DNA of 64,000 bases from Acidimicrobiia bacterium. GTDB taxonomy: Bacteria > Actinomycetota > Acidimicrobiia > Spongiisociales > Spongiisociaceae. Numbering within the stretch: the stretch's first letter is position 1; each line of letters starts with the position of its first letter. The stretch is taken from the NCBI GenBank assembly GCA_022827785.1, contig JAJEIM010000024.1:1-64000 (forward strand), read 5' to 3'. A program made the translations under genes and the position numbers. Below the pieces are notes generated by a model. The model had not been told where the DNA came from, searched no databases, and saw only the letters and a list, made by a program, of their open reading frames with translations. This document shows positions 1-7,811 of this stretch, piece after piece.

Positions 1-2
1 CA

Positions 3-599
3 GACGAGCGTCTCCAACGCCGCATCGCGGCAGAGCCATGGCTGCGATGGAAGTCTCACAACACGCGCCGGCGCCTGGCGGCCCGGCCGGTGGGTGTCCA
101 CATCCGCCGCTACCAACCCGACAACTCGGGCTGGGAAGTAGCCTCCATCGGACACGACAGCCCCCCACGCCCGCTGTCCGGCCCGCACCCCACTCTCAAA
201 GAAGCCGAGGGGGCCCGCGACTTCCTGGTCGGGCTCCTCAACGCCCACCCAAAGCTACACATCATGGGACCGGACCCCCAGCCCAGTCACCAAGTACCGA
301 CGGTGAGGGTCTTCTCACACGCCCCGAACGAACCCTGGTACCTGCTATGCCTCAACACCGAAGGCACAGTAGACGCCATATCCCCGCCGTACCCGACCCG
401 CCAAGCAGCCACCCACACCCTGGAACAGCTCGGTCTGCTCCACGCTGCCACCGCCACCCCCGACATCGGGAACCGCGCCGTAGCAGCACCCACATCCACC
501 TCCTGCCGATGCTCCCTGAAGGGGTGGCGGTGCGAACACACCGAACTGAACGCACCAGAGACAGAACCCCCCAACCGTGGACACGGATTGAGCCTATGA
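3..599 (+). CDS. Unrecognised protein, 5' end cut by window edge
   Basis: The reading frame is open from base 3 to a TGA at 597-599, so the gene probably begins outside the window; the first internal start is a GTG at base 90. The N-terminal visible part is Arg-rich, followed by a segment with W, G and charged residues that looks like a small folded domain (about residues 30-130), then a Pro/Thr-rich tail with three Cys. I do not recognise the family. The coding call rests on frame continuity and a reasonable residue mix and is not strong, because this GC-rich stretch is open in several frames. It ends 15 bases before a repeat pair with CRISPR geometry, but it does not look like Cas1, Cas2 or a Cascade subunit. 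Confidence 0.4.
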   Translation, partial: DERLQRRIAAEPWLRWKSHNTRRRLAARPVGVHIRRYQPDNSGWEVASIGHDSPPRPLSGPHPTLKEAEGARDFLVGLLNAHPKLHIMGPDPQPSHQVPTVRVFSHAPNEPWYLLCLNTEGTVDAISPPYPTRQAATHTLEQLGLLHAATATPDIGNRAVAAPTSTSCRCSLKGWRCEHTELNAPETEPPNRGHGLSL

Positions 600-614
600 A
601 CGGAGCAGAAAAGG

Positions 615-703
615 GGAAACCCCCCGGGCCGGGGGAACCACCGGTTGCGGCGGCGTTGAGCGCGGCGCATCTGGCGGAAACCCCCCGGGCCGGGGGAACC
701 ACC
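615..703 (-). CRISPR. Minimal CRISPR-like array: two identical 28-bp repeats, one 33-bp spacer
   Basis: Two perfect 28-bp copies lie at 615-642 and 676-703. Each begins GGAAACCCCCC and ends GGGGGAACCACC, and each contains an internal GC-rich inverted repeat able to form a hairpin. The 33-bp spacer (643-675) and 61-bp period are exactly those of type I-E arrays. Read on the minus strand the repeat starts GGTGGTTCCCCC and ends GGTTTCC, resembling actinobacterial I-E repeats (GTG...CCCC...GGGG...CC), which would place any leader to the right. No third copy is visible at the expected positions on either side and no cas gene is in the window, so this may be an orphan or decayed array, or an unrelated repeat pair. 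Confidence 0.5.
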
Positions 704-1011
704 CCGACAAGCATCTACGCCACCACATCCGGGAGTCCTGACAAAGCGACGCGCCGGCCCCGTCGGATGGTCTGACGAGCCGGTTGTCCACCAACGGGAG
801 ATGCGACTGATCCCGACGGACTCCGCGTAAGTCGAGTCCTTCAAGCTGCTGCAAAGGAAGCGCCACCACGCAGCCGCTTAACGGTAAGGACCACCGAGCG
901 GACCTGACCACAGATCTCAAGATATCCGCCAGCGGACCAACCCTGCCGGTGACGTTACGCTGGGTATACAGCAAGCTGTAGCTACATCAACCCGCTTGGA
1001 TGCAGGGACTC
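704..1011. other. Gene-free interval between repeat pair and DUF4268 gene
   Basis: No convincing gene is seen: the open frames here are GC-driven shadows with no ribosome binding site. If the repeat pair is a true minus-oriented type I-E array, its leader should lie here, but I see no AT-rich leader block. Confidence 0.4.
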
Positions 1012-1989
1012 CTAGACGAGTTTCTCGATGTAGGGCATGAAAGTCTCGTGGAATCGGTACATAGCGTCGGCGAGGATTTCGTAACCGGCTTGCCGCTCGC
1101 GGGCAGGCGAACGGTAGCCAGACGTTCCCTCCGGAAACCTGAATACACGGTTGGACCGGACGTTCTGCTTGTTCTCCCACACCAGGTTCGCGCCAAGCGA
1201 ACGGTGGATGGACTCCTGGCGGCTTGCCAGAGCAGTGAATAACTCGTCATTCTTTGCACGATCGAAGGAGTCTATGAACAACTCAACCCGGCACGAGTCA
1301 ACCGTCACGGCGAACTGGAAGTAGAACGGGCCCCGGGTGACAACGTTCATGTAGGAATAGACCCTACGGCTCGACGGCGACCATGTCAGGTTCCCCTTCT
1401 CGCGCATCACCCTCCCGAGACCGGACCAGAATTCGTGTCGCTCCTTGGCCCGGAGCTGATCAGCTTCGGAGTGAGATCTGGGTCCCGTCGCGGCCGCCGA
1501 CTTCCACTCGTTCGGACCGGCGACGAGGCGAAACCGGAAGCCGGGAGCCGACTCGCCGACCCGGCCCGCTTCGATGGCAACCAGGAACAGCCGGATGCCG
1601 TCGGATCCGTACGCCTCCGAATAGCGGTTCCACTCGTCCGCCACCGCTACGAACTCGTCACGGTGGGACTCGGCAACAACTATCACGGCTCGACACTCGA
1701 GACCGACCGCGTACGACAGGGCCCGGGTCAAGTGATCGTGGTCGGCCTCGCCGTACTGGTTCTCGACCGCCCAATTGCGACCGTCAGCGTCCTTGGCGAG
1801 GATGTCGAGTCTGCGGCCTCCAGGTACTTCGACCTCCGTGCTATCCAACTCCAACTCGCCAATTACCAAGTGGTCGGACAGGGCCTCGAGGTTGTCGGCA
1901 AGCCAGGGAGTGAAGTCCTTCGCCTCTCCCGGCCACACCTCGCGAATGTCGATCAGCTTGAACTCTCGGGGTGGACTCGGCACCGTCAT
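1012..1989 (-). CDS. DUF4268-type protein with N-terminal PD-(D/E)XK-like nuclease fold
   Basis: A 325-aa soluble protein. The N-terminal half contains a strand-turn-strand motif with LDILAKD at about residues 61-67 followed by WAVENQYGEADHDHL, the layout of PD-(D/E)XK-like nucleases (Asp, then Glu-x-Gln in place of Glu-x-Lys). The C-terminal half (about 190-325) matches the general look of the DUF4268 family, with Trp/Phe-rich strands and an RVYSYMN motif. Such proteins are usually found alone in accessory DNA and are suspected nucleic-acid enzymes; the substrate is unknown. ATG at 1989 is the first start. It has no operon partner. Family assignment is from remembered sequence style and no search was run. 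Confidence 0.7.
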   Translation of the reverse strand: MTVPSPPREFKLIDIREVWPGEAKDFTPWLADNLEALSDHLVIGELELDSTEVEVPGGRRLDILAKDADGRNWAVENQYGEADHDHLTRALSYAVGLECRAVIVVAESHRDEFVAVADEWNRYSEAYGSDGIRLFLVAIEAGRVGESAPGFRFRLVAGPNEWKSAAATGPRSHSEADQLRAKERHEFWSGLGRVMREKGNLTWSPSSRRVYSYMNVVTRGPFYFQFAVTVDSCRVELFIDSFDRAKNDELFTALASRQESIHRSLGANLVWENKQNVRSNRVFRFPEGTSGYRSPARERQAGYEILADAMYRFHETFMPYIEKLV

Positions 1990-2153
1990 AACCCGAACAG
2001 CCTAACCCCGATGTGTCAGGCCAGCACGGCCGGCCGCTACCGTGCAGGCCCCCGAGGCCCGCCTAGCCTCCATCCCCTCGCCGAGGAGCCGAGCGCGTCT
2101 TTGCTGGGTACCCTCGGGGCGTTGTTGTGGGGAGGTCCCGGGGGTGTCGAGCC

Positions 2154-2458
2154 ATGGGCTCTACAGAACGTCGAGAGCCGCTATCGCCGCTAGCCGCCGT
2201 GGTACGGTGGACACCGTGGTACGCCAGCGGAGGCGAGCGGGATGGGGCGAAGGTACGGGCCCAGGTGCTCGCTAAGGATGGGTGGCGATGCCAGATCACC
2301 GGGCCGGCCTGCTCAATAACAGGACAGAGGTTGACCACATCGTCGGTGTGGCCCTGGGCGGAGATGACCGGCCCGAGAACGTGCGGGCTGCCTGCCAATC
2401 GTGCAATCGTGGCCGCCCCGACGGGCGCACCCGCGGATCGCAGCTCCGGATCGTGTAA
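2154..2458 (+). pseudogene. HNH endonuclease, frameshifted
   Basis: Two frames together encode one small HNH nuclease. The first frame gives VRAQVLAKDGWRCQITGPAC (2253-2312); the second gives RTEVDHIVGVALGGDDRPEN followed by CQSCNRGRPDGRT, ending at TAA 2456-2458. The EVDHIV histidine pair, the ENxxAxCxxCN motif and the C-terminal basic tail are typical of phage-type HNH enzymes. The frame break lies between about 2310 and 2318 and needs a single-base change to repair. The start (ATG 2154) is approximate. It lies three bases upstream of a second, intact HNH gene. The break could be a sequencing error. Confidence 0.72.
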
Positions 2459-2461
2459 GCG

Positions 2462-3457
2462 GTGACGGGCTATCGGGTTTGCCAGGAGTGCGGCGCCGAG
2501 GGCGTGGGGCGGGAGGGCCGGAAGTATTGCGACCAGGTGTGCTCCAAGCGGGCCCACCGGCGCCGAGCTCGGGAACGGCGCCGGGCGAAGCTCGGGCCGC
2601 GCGAGTGTGCTACCTGCGGCGACCTGTTCGAGCGGAAGCAGGGGCGGATCTATTGCTCGGATGGCTGCCGGAAAGCATCCAAGCGAGCCAAGCGCAAGGG
2701 CGACAGGCCGGCCCGGACATGTGCTCGGGAGGGGTGCTCGGCGCCGGTAGCGTCGCGGATGCGCTTCTGCCCAGCCCACCGGATTTGTGAAGCTCCCGAG
2801 TGTCAGACGGTCGCCGTGGTGACGTTGCCCGCTGGCCGCTACTGCGGCACCCACAAGTACCGGGCGGAGAACGGCATACCGCTGGACGCTCCGATAATCC
2901 CTCGGGGCAGGGGTAACAGCAACAGCGGGGGCTGGGAGCGGCCGGAGTGTGAGGTCGAGGGCTGTGAGAGGAAGGGGCGGGTCGGCCGTGGAGCGGTGAA
3001 GAAGTGCTACCCCCACGCCCAGGGCCGCCGGGACGGTGACGGCGCCGGGCTGGCTACGGGTATGAGGCGCCGAAACACCGAAGGGTACGTGGAGGTTCGG
3101 CTGCCCTCGGGCGATTGGGCGCTGGAGCACCGGGTCGTTATGGAGTACGCCCTCGGCCGCGGCCTCCGGTCCGACGAGTACGTCCACCACCGGAACGCCA
3201 TCCGCGACGACAACCGGATCGAGAACCTGGAGCTATGGGATCGGGTACACCCTCCCGGCGCCCGCGTAGCCGACCGAATCGCCTGGGCTGTCCGCTACCT
3301 GCGCCGTCACGGCTACGAAGCCCAAGGAAGGCTAGCGACGGATAGCAAGAGTTTTAGGGATCGGAGGGAAATAATAGGGGGGTGTCCCTGTCTTGTTGTC
3401 AAGCCGCGTCGGGCAGTTTTTCGGGTTGGTGGGGTTGGTAGGGCGTTTGGGTCTTGA
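2462..3457 (+). CDS. HNH endonuclease with N-terminal Cys zinc-finger segments
   Basis: A 331-aa protein starting at GTG 2462, three bases after the upstream broken HNH gene. The first half contains several CxxC pairs (CQEC, CATC with later C-x-D-x-C, and further Cys/His pairs), suggesting small zinc-binding fingers. Residues about 200-285 form an HNH_3-like domain: GYVEVRLPSGDWALEHRVVM, then EYVHHRNAIRDDNRIENLEL, with the HH, N and ENLEL residues of the active site. Relatives occur in phages and mobile elements and act as DNA nucleases or homing-type enzymes. The natural end is probably near residue 290. The last ~40 residues read into sequence next to the IS110 fragment, so the C-terminus is likely altered by insertion. 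Confidence 0.78.
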   Translation: MTGYRVCQECGAEGVGREGRKYCDQVCSKRAHRRRARERRRAKLGPRECATCGDLFERKQGRIYCSDGCRKASKRAKRKGDRPARTCAREGCSAPVASRMRFCPAHRICEAPECQTVAVVTLPAGRYCGTHKYRAENGIPLDAPIIPRGRGNSNSGGWERPECEVEGCERKGRVGRGAVKKCYPHAQGRRDGDGAGLATGMRRRNTEGYVEVRLPSGDWALEHRVVMEYALGRGLRSDEYVHHRNAIRDDNRIENLELWDRVHPPGARVADRIAWAVRYLRRHGYEAQGRLATDSKSFRDRREIIGGCPCLVVKPRRAVFRVGGVGRAFGS

Positions 3458-3639
3458 GCATTGCGAGGATGATGTTGCAGCGTCGGCGGGCGACGCAGAT
3501 GACGGCGGCGTTGTGGCCTTTGCCTTCGTCTCGTTTTCGTAGGTAGTAGGAGCGGGCGTCAGGGTCGTGTTGGGTAGCGACGAACGCGGCGATGAACATG
3601 GCGTTCTTGAGCCGGTGGTTACCGCCTCGTGATCGCCCT
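3399..3639 (-). pseudogene. IS110-family transposase, C-terminal fragment
   Basis: On the minus strand this encodes SRGGNHRLKNAMFIAAF, then DPDARSYYLRKRDEGKGH, ARRRCNIILAML and a final PYQPHQPEKLPDAA, the typical C-terminal (transposase_20) end of actinobacterial IS110 transposases, including the conserved serine region. Only the last ~78 residues remain. The frame is closed by a stop just upstream, and immediately next to it begins an IS1595-family transposase in the other orientation, so the break at about 3632 is a junction. It fits the N-terminal fragment at 6193-6917 (same strand and same subfamily) as the other end of one disrupted element. Confidence 0.82.
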
Positions 3640-4353
3640 GTACCTGTGCTCGACGAACCTCAAAGGCGTTTCCAGCATGAAGCTGCATCGTGATCTCGGG
3701 GTGACGCAGAAGACCGCCTGGTTCATGCTCGGACGTATCCGCGAGGCCTGGACGGAAGCCGCCGACCTGGTGCTGGACGGCACCGTAGAAGTTGACGAGA
3801 CGTACATCGGCGGCAAGGAGAAGAACAAGCACGCACACAAGAAGCAGCACGCCGGACGTGGCACCGTGGGGAAGGCCGCGGTGGTTGGCGCCCGATCCCG
3901 TGACGGCCAAGTGGTCGCGGCGGTGGTTGATGACACCACCCGCCGCACGTTGCACGGGTTCATCCACGACCACGTAGCCGCCGGGTCAACCGTCTACACC
4001 GACGGCGCCGACGCCTACCGCGGAGTTGGCGACGGCCACGACCTCGACCACGCGGCGGTCCGACATAGCGTGGGCGAGTACGTCCGCGGTGAGGTCCACA
4101 CCAACGGCATGGAGAGCTTCTGGTCAGCGTTGAAGCGGGGCACTACGGCACCTACCACAAGATGAGCTTCAAGCACCTACGCCGCTACGTGGCCGAGTTC
4201 GCCGCCCGCCACAACGTCCGCGACCTGGACACCATCGACCAGATGGCCGCGCTGGCGAAGGGCATGGAAGGCAAACGACTCATGTACCGGGATCTCACGG
4301 CAGGCGAACAGGTGTGCGGACCGGCGCCCGGCACCTTGGTCCGCTACGCGTAA
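3629..4353 (+). pseudogene. IS1595-family transposase, 5'-truncated and frameshifted
   Basis: The plus strand encodes LKGVSSMKLHRDLGVTQKTA, VEVDETYIGGKEKNKHAHKK, VYTDGADAYRG and HTNGMESFWSALKRG, the core of an ISXO2-like DDE transposase. After a one-base loss near 4140 the second frame resumes with HYGTYHKMSFKHLRRY, an EFAARHN motif and a C-terminal GKRLMYRDL motif, ending at TAA 4351-4353. The usual N-terminal zinc-ribbon region (about 100 residues) is missing because the gene starts at the junction with the IS110 fragment. It is inactive as it stands. IS1595 elements are known to carry passenger genes, which is relevant to the genes that follow. Confidence 0.85.
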
Positions 4354-4430
4354 CTTCCCTGTCTGCCCGGCTAGGTATACCGTGTAGGTGGTAGTGTGCG
4401 CGTAACGTGCTGAGAAGGGGAGATGGTGAT

Positions 4431-4592
4431 ATGGGCGATGCTCGTCGGAGACACACACGCAAGAGCACCCAACGCGTGAAACGTCGTCTGGAGCAGGTAC
4501 GGGAACCCCGTACCCCCCAGGACTTGGCACGAGCGATCTTCGCCCAAGCCGACCGTCGGGGGGCCGGCGAAGGCAGTATAAGGAGGTTGTAA
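4431..4592 (+). CDS. Small basic protein of unknown function
   Basis: A 53-aa Arg-rich protein (MGDARRRHTRKSTQRV...). ATG 4431 is preceded by a good GGGGAGA ribosome binding site, better than the GTG at 4407 in the same frame. The protein has no Cys or membrane segment, and the composition suggests a nucleic-acid-binding or ribosome-associated peptide. Its TAA is directly followed by the next ATG, so it is the first gene of a three-gene cassette (4431-5100). I do not recognise the family. Confidence 0.55.
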   Translation: MGDARRRHTRKSTQRVKRRLEQVREPRTPQDLARAIFAQADRRGAGEGSIRRL

Positions 4593-4883
4593 ATGGCTGT
4601 GTTCGCTGTTCATCTGTCCGGCGACAACATTGAGGAACCAGTCCAGCAACTCCGTGATGCCTACCCTGATCAGGAACACTTTGAGATATCAGAGCGCCTG
4701 TTCCTAGTTCACAGTGACGGCCTTGCCAGGAATGTGGCAACGAAGGTAGGCATCGGCAAGGAGGCGGACGACCCCTTTGAGTCTGTAACGGGTGTCGTCT
4801 TCAAGCTCAACGCTTCGTATTCCGGCTACGACAACCGTGCCATGTGGGAGTGGCTCACCCTCGTGGAGCGGTCAGGTGACTGA
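4593..4883 (+). CDS. Conserved-looking 96-aa protein of unknown function
   Basis: ATG 4593 follows a perfect AAGGAGG site at 4579-4585 inside the end of the preceding gene, indicating strong translation. The 96-aa protein has a regular alpha/beta pattern: MAVFAVHLSGDN, then RLFLVHSDGLARNVATKVGI, then GVVFKLNASYSGYDNRAMWE. It has no signal peptide and no catalytic motif I can name. The final VFKLN...WEWL segment gives me the impression of a known family of uncharacterised proteins, but I cannot name it. It overlaps the next gene by eight bases. Confidence 0.68.
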   Translation: MAVFAVHLSGDNIEEPVQQLRDAYPDQEHFEISERLFLVHSDGLARNVATKVGIGKEADDPFESVTGVVFKLNASYSGYDNRAMWEWLTLVERSGD

Positions 4884-5100
4884 TTCCCGTCAGCCGCCCG
4901 CCTATGCGCCACCAGGCCCATCTGATAGTTGGATTAGCGAAACCGAGAGCGAACGCCGACGGACGACTGGGGAGAGACTCACAAGGTTAGAAACGAAGCT
5001 TGGCCTCCTCAAGTGGATCGTCGGCGTGTTGCTCTCGGCTGCCATTATTCTCACCGCGTTAATCGGGGTACTGATACGCCTCGCCGCGCTCGTACAGTGA
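4876..5100 (+). CDS. Small single-pass membrane protein
   Basis: GTG 4876 overlaps the previous stop (GTGACTGA), indicating translational coupling. The 74-aa product has a hydrophilic N-terminus with a short charged helix (residues ~25-45, ERRRTTGERLTRLETKLG) and one C-terminal transmembrane helix (WIVGVLLSAAIILTALIGVL), leaving almost no tail. This coiled-coil-plus-anchor layout resembles small phage or mobile-element membrane proteins. The function is unknown; third gene of the cassette. Confidence 0.6.
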   Translation: MTDSRQPPAYAPPGPSDSWISETESERRRTTGERLTRLETKLGLLKWIVGVLLSAAIILTALIGVLIRLAALVQ

Positions 5101-5152
5101 AAAAGGGGGTTTAGGCGCAGTATCTGCCCGCCGAGTAAGTCTGCTCAGGCTG

Positions 5153-6150
5153 TTAGCAGTATTGGGCGATGGTGTCCGTCCAGTCGTTAAGCGTGTTGTT
5201 GAAGGCGTTGCCCATTAGGTCTACGGCTGCGTTCGCTATGCCGAAGTCCACTGGCGGGTCAGCCAGTACAGGGAACATATCGTCGCTGAATTGTGTCACG
5301 TCCCTCCCGAACTCGCGAGCAGATGGGCGTTGTCGCGGAGCCCGGACGTGGGAGCGGGCAGCAGATCGAGCACAGCCTGCGCGGGGTGGTAGAAGCGAAG
5401 CGACAACGCGTACACGGCTTGTCTCCAGATCGGGTCGTTCTCCACTAGGGCGCCCTCTTCGTCGGCTGCTAGGTTCCACAGTTCGGCGAAGTGGTCGTAG
5501 ACCGTTGCCAGCGCCTCGAGTTCGTCTACCACGGAGCCGAGCCATTCCTGCTCTGTGTCGGCCATGCAGGCAGAGTCTTCGAGCATCCACCCGAACGTAG
5601 CTAGCTTGTCTGTTGTGTCCTCGAGGCTGTACACGAAGGCGTTCATGTAGTCGAGGGTGGTGGTCCCGACGGCGTAGGCGATGCCCTCCACGTCGATGCT
5701 GACCAGCTTCGAGATGACCATGCCTACCACTTTGCCGCATTCGTCTATGACTGGGCCGCCGCTGTTGCCGGGGTTGGCTTCGGCGTTGGTCTGTAGGAGC
5801 GTGACCTTGCCTGGGTAGTGGACGATGCGGGAGACACGGCCGTCTGTGATCGACGCTTGCCCTGTCACACCAGTTGGGTAGCCAATGACCGCAAGCGCAG
5901 CACCCGGCATCAAAGCTGTGTCGTCGGCCCACGGGATCGGTTCGCCGTCCAGCCCTGGCGCGTAGAGGATCGCAACGTCAAGGGTGGTGTCCCAGCCGTC
6001 GATCTCGACGGGGATTTCTCTGGTCCCGTCGAGGATGGCAACGCGCTCGGCGTCCACTACGACGTGTGCTGCTGTCATCAGGTAGTTCGTGTCGTAGTAG
6101 AAGGCGGTGCCGGTGCCTTGGTCGGTGACGATCTGCACAACGGACGGCAT
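5153..6150 (-). pseudogene. Trypsin-like (S1C/HtrA-like) serine protease, frameshifted near its 3' end
   Basis: Residues 1-170 show a complete catalytic triad: LMTAAHVVVD (His), TTLDVAILYAP (Asp) and NAEANPGNSGGPVIDE (Ser), the S1C signature. A helical region of about 110 residues follows, with no PDZ domain. The first frame stops at 5296, but the neighbouring frame continues plausible protein (GRDVTQFSDDMFPVLADPP... to DTIAQYC, stop at 5153-5155), so a one-base shift near 5300-5335 is likely. There is no signal peptide: ATG 6150 sits at the very start of the catalytic domain, and 43 bases upstream begins the IS110 fragment, so the 5' end was probably lost at that junction. Either change, or a sequencing error, may leave it non-functional. 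Confidence 0.7.
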
Positions 6151-6192
6151 GACGGCGGCGGCTCGGCGGCGAGATCCCCGATTGTCTCAACC

Positions 6193-6917
6193 TCAGGTCG
6201 CCTCGGCTGGCACCGTGACGGTCTGGGAGTCGAGCGCAGCCCAGATCTCGTCGGTAACTGTGGCGGCGGTGCGCTTGGAGAGCTTGGAGATCAGCGTCCG
6301 CACCCGGGCTTTGCCAGCCGTTCGCAGCGCTGTGGGGGTGGGGCATTCTTCACCAGCGCGGCTCTGAGACCAGGTGTCGACATCAGCCTTTCTCCTGTGG
6401 CGCGTTCCAGAGCCGCCGACCACGGCTAAATGGGGCGTCTCTCAGGCGGTTTACGGTTCCGGTCGCGTCGGCGGCCAGGTCGGTGTCCCGACCGTTGAGG
6501 ATCCGCAGACGGGCCAACAACTCATCGGTGACAGTCGTCCACCCCAGACGGTCCGCGTTACGCCAAGAAAAGTCGGCCAACACCTGGGCGTCGGTGGGGT
6601 CGGTCTTGGCCGCACCCGCGTAGAGGTCGCCAACTCGGCGCATCACCAACCCCGACACATAGGCCACCGGAATCGACACCTCTGCGGCGACGGTGAGCGC
6701 CAGCACAGCCGCCGACGAGGTCATATCAACCACCAACGCCGGGCGACCGTGGTCTCCAGCATCGTCGATCAACCGCCGGATCGCTCCCTCCTCGTTGGGA
6801 ACCGCCCGAGAAAACAGCGCCTCACCCCTGGCCGACACCGCACAGGCATAAATGTTTGCCCTTGGCGATGTCCACACCGACGAACACTCCGGGAGCGGGC
6901 GTAGGGCTCTCACCCAT
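6193..6917 (-). pseudogene. IS110-family transposase, N-terminal fragment with several frameshifts
   Basis: ATG 6917 (minus) with an AGAGAGGA site starts MGESPTPAPGVFVGVDIAKG. An extra base then shifts the frame, after which YACAVSARGEALFSRAV, ALVVDMTSSAAVLAL, GAAKTDPTDAQVLADF and LRILNGRDTDLAADATG follow, the RuvC-like DEDD half of an IS110 transposase. A deletion and frameshift near 6400-6450 lead to PTPTALRTAGKARVRTLISK and DSQTVTVPAEAT, where similarity stops at about 6193. The piece ends where the inserted block begins. It fits the C-terminal fragment at 3399-3639, with about 110 residues missing in between. Clearly inactive. Confidence 0.82.
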
Positions 6918-7165
6918 CAACTGGTCCTCTCTAGTCGCAGATAGCTTCGGCAGCCACTCGATGGCACCAACGCCTCAACCACATCAGCGAACCAGCCCCC
7001 TATCGGTGCATGTCCTCCTAAGAGGTCGCAGGCACCCAACCACGGCGGGTGGCAACACCCCCCAGGCCATCTCTCTGACAGGGGGACAAAGCCCTGCCCG
7101 CCGCGGCGAGCAACCAGCCCCGATACTCACACATCAGAGCCACCCAACAAGGTAAAGGGGTCTAT
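6918..7165 (-). other. Left-end non-coding region of the IS110 remnant; possible bridge-RNA locus
   Basis: About 250 bases without a gene precede the IS110 start codon on the transposase strand. In IS110-group elements this left-end region specifies the structured bridge RNA that pairs with donor and target DNA. The sequence is rich in short GC blocks that could fold, but I did not derive a confident two-loop structure, and the element is decayed. The outer boundary near 7165 is a guess because IS110 elements lack terminal inverted repeats. Confidence 0.35.
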
Positions 7166-7400
7166 CAGCCGAGTGTGGGGCCAACACTGCGTTCGCTCTG
7201 CCTGGTACCCGTCTCTATGTCCTGCCTCTGTCCCGGGTCGCGACGAGCGCCTGCGCAGGCGGTGGACGCATATCAGCAGACATGACCGTTACGGAAACAG
7301 GCCGGTTCCGTTATGGTGCGGTGTTGACCTGTTCATTTGTGTGATGGTGGCCTCTCGACTGTTACGGGATGGGGCGCCTGAGGATCAAGGAAGGGCTGGC
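7166..7400. other. Intergenic stretch upstream of small membrane protein
   Basis: No gene is seen. It contains an imperfect inverted repeat, CGTTACGGAAAC / GGTTCCGTTATG (about 7288-7314), which could be an operator for the downstream gene. No clear promoter elements could be assigned. Confidence 0.3.
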
Positions 7401-7778
7401 ATGGGTGGAACGAAGGTAGTGATGGTCGTCCTGGCTTCGCTGCATCTCGGGTGGTCGGCACTGATCGCCCTAGTGGCGAACTTCGCCGACGGGGGTTCCG
7501 CACCGGAGCGCCTCCTCCTCGGCGCGGTGCACCCGCTGGCGGCCCTCCTGCTCCTCTACGCCGTGGTGTCGTCTGCGCGGTCCAGCCTGCTCATCAGGCG
7601 GATCACGTGGGCGATGCTGTCCGTAAGCATCGGCGGGGACATCCTGATGGCTGTTCTGATCGGCCAGGGGACCATACGGGGCGACTGGCCGCTACCGCTG
7701 ACTTTTGCCGTGGTTCCTGTGATCGGCCTCGTCTACATGATCCGGCGGGACGATGCCGGGCAGCCGGCCGGTGGCTAG
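7401..7778 (+). CDS. Small integral membrane protein of unknown function
   Basis: ATG 7401 follows an AAGGAAGG site. The 125-aa product is almost entirely hydrophobic, with four predicted transmembrane segments (about residues 4-24, 35-57, 65-85 and 93-113) and short polar loops (SSARSSLLIRR between helices 2 and 3). No catalytic motif or recognised family. It stands alone between the IS remnants and the scar of an ABC ATPase gene. A longer reading from 7173 has no ribosome binding site and a compositionally unlikely N-terminus. Confidence 0.6.
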   Translation: MGGTKVVMVVLASLHLGWSALIALVANFADGGSAPERLLLGAVHPLAALLLLYAVVSSARSSLLIRRITWAMLSVSIGGDILMAVLIGQGTIRGDWPLPLTFAVVPVIGLVYMIRRDDAGQPAGG

Positions 7779-7811
7779 TTTTCCCGCTCGATATGACCGA
7801 GGCAACCGGAT

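Noticed and set aside
554-581. A third CRISPR repeat one period to the left
   Set aside because: At the exact 61-base offset only scattered matches are seen; a nearby AGAACCCCCC is off register.
38-775. A 245-aa Pro/His/Arg-rich frame overlapping the first gene and the repeat pair
   Set aside because: Composition is that of an out-of-frame GC-rich reading, and it runs through the two repeats; no ribosome binding site.
1-7400. Prophage interpretation of the left end
   Set aside because: Only HNH and transposase genes are present; no integrase, terminase, portal or capsid genes are visible.
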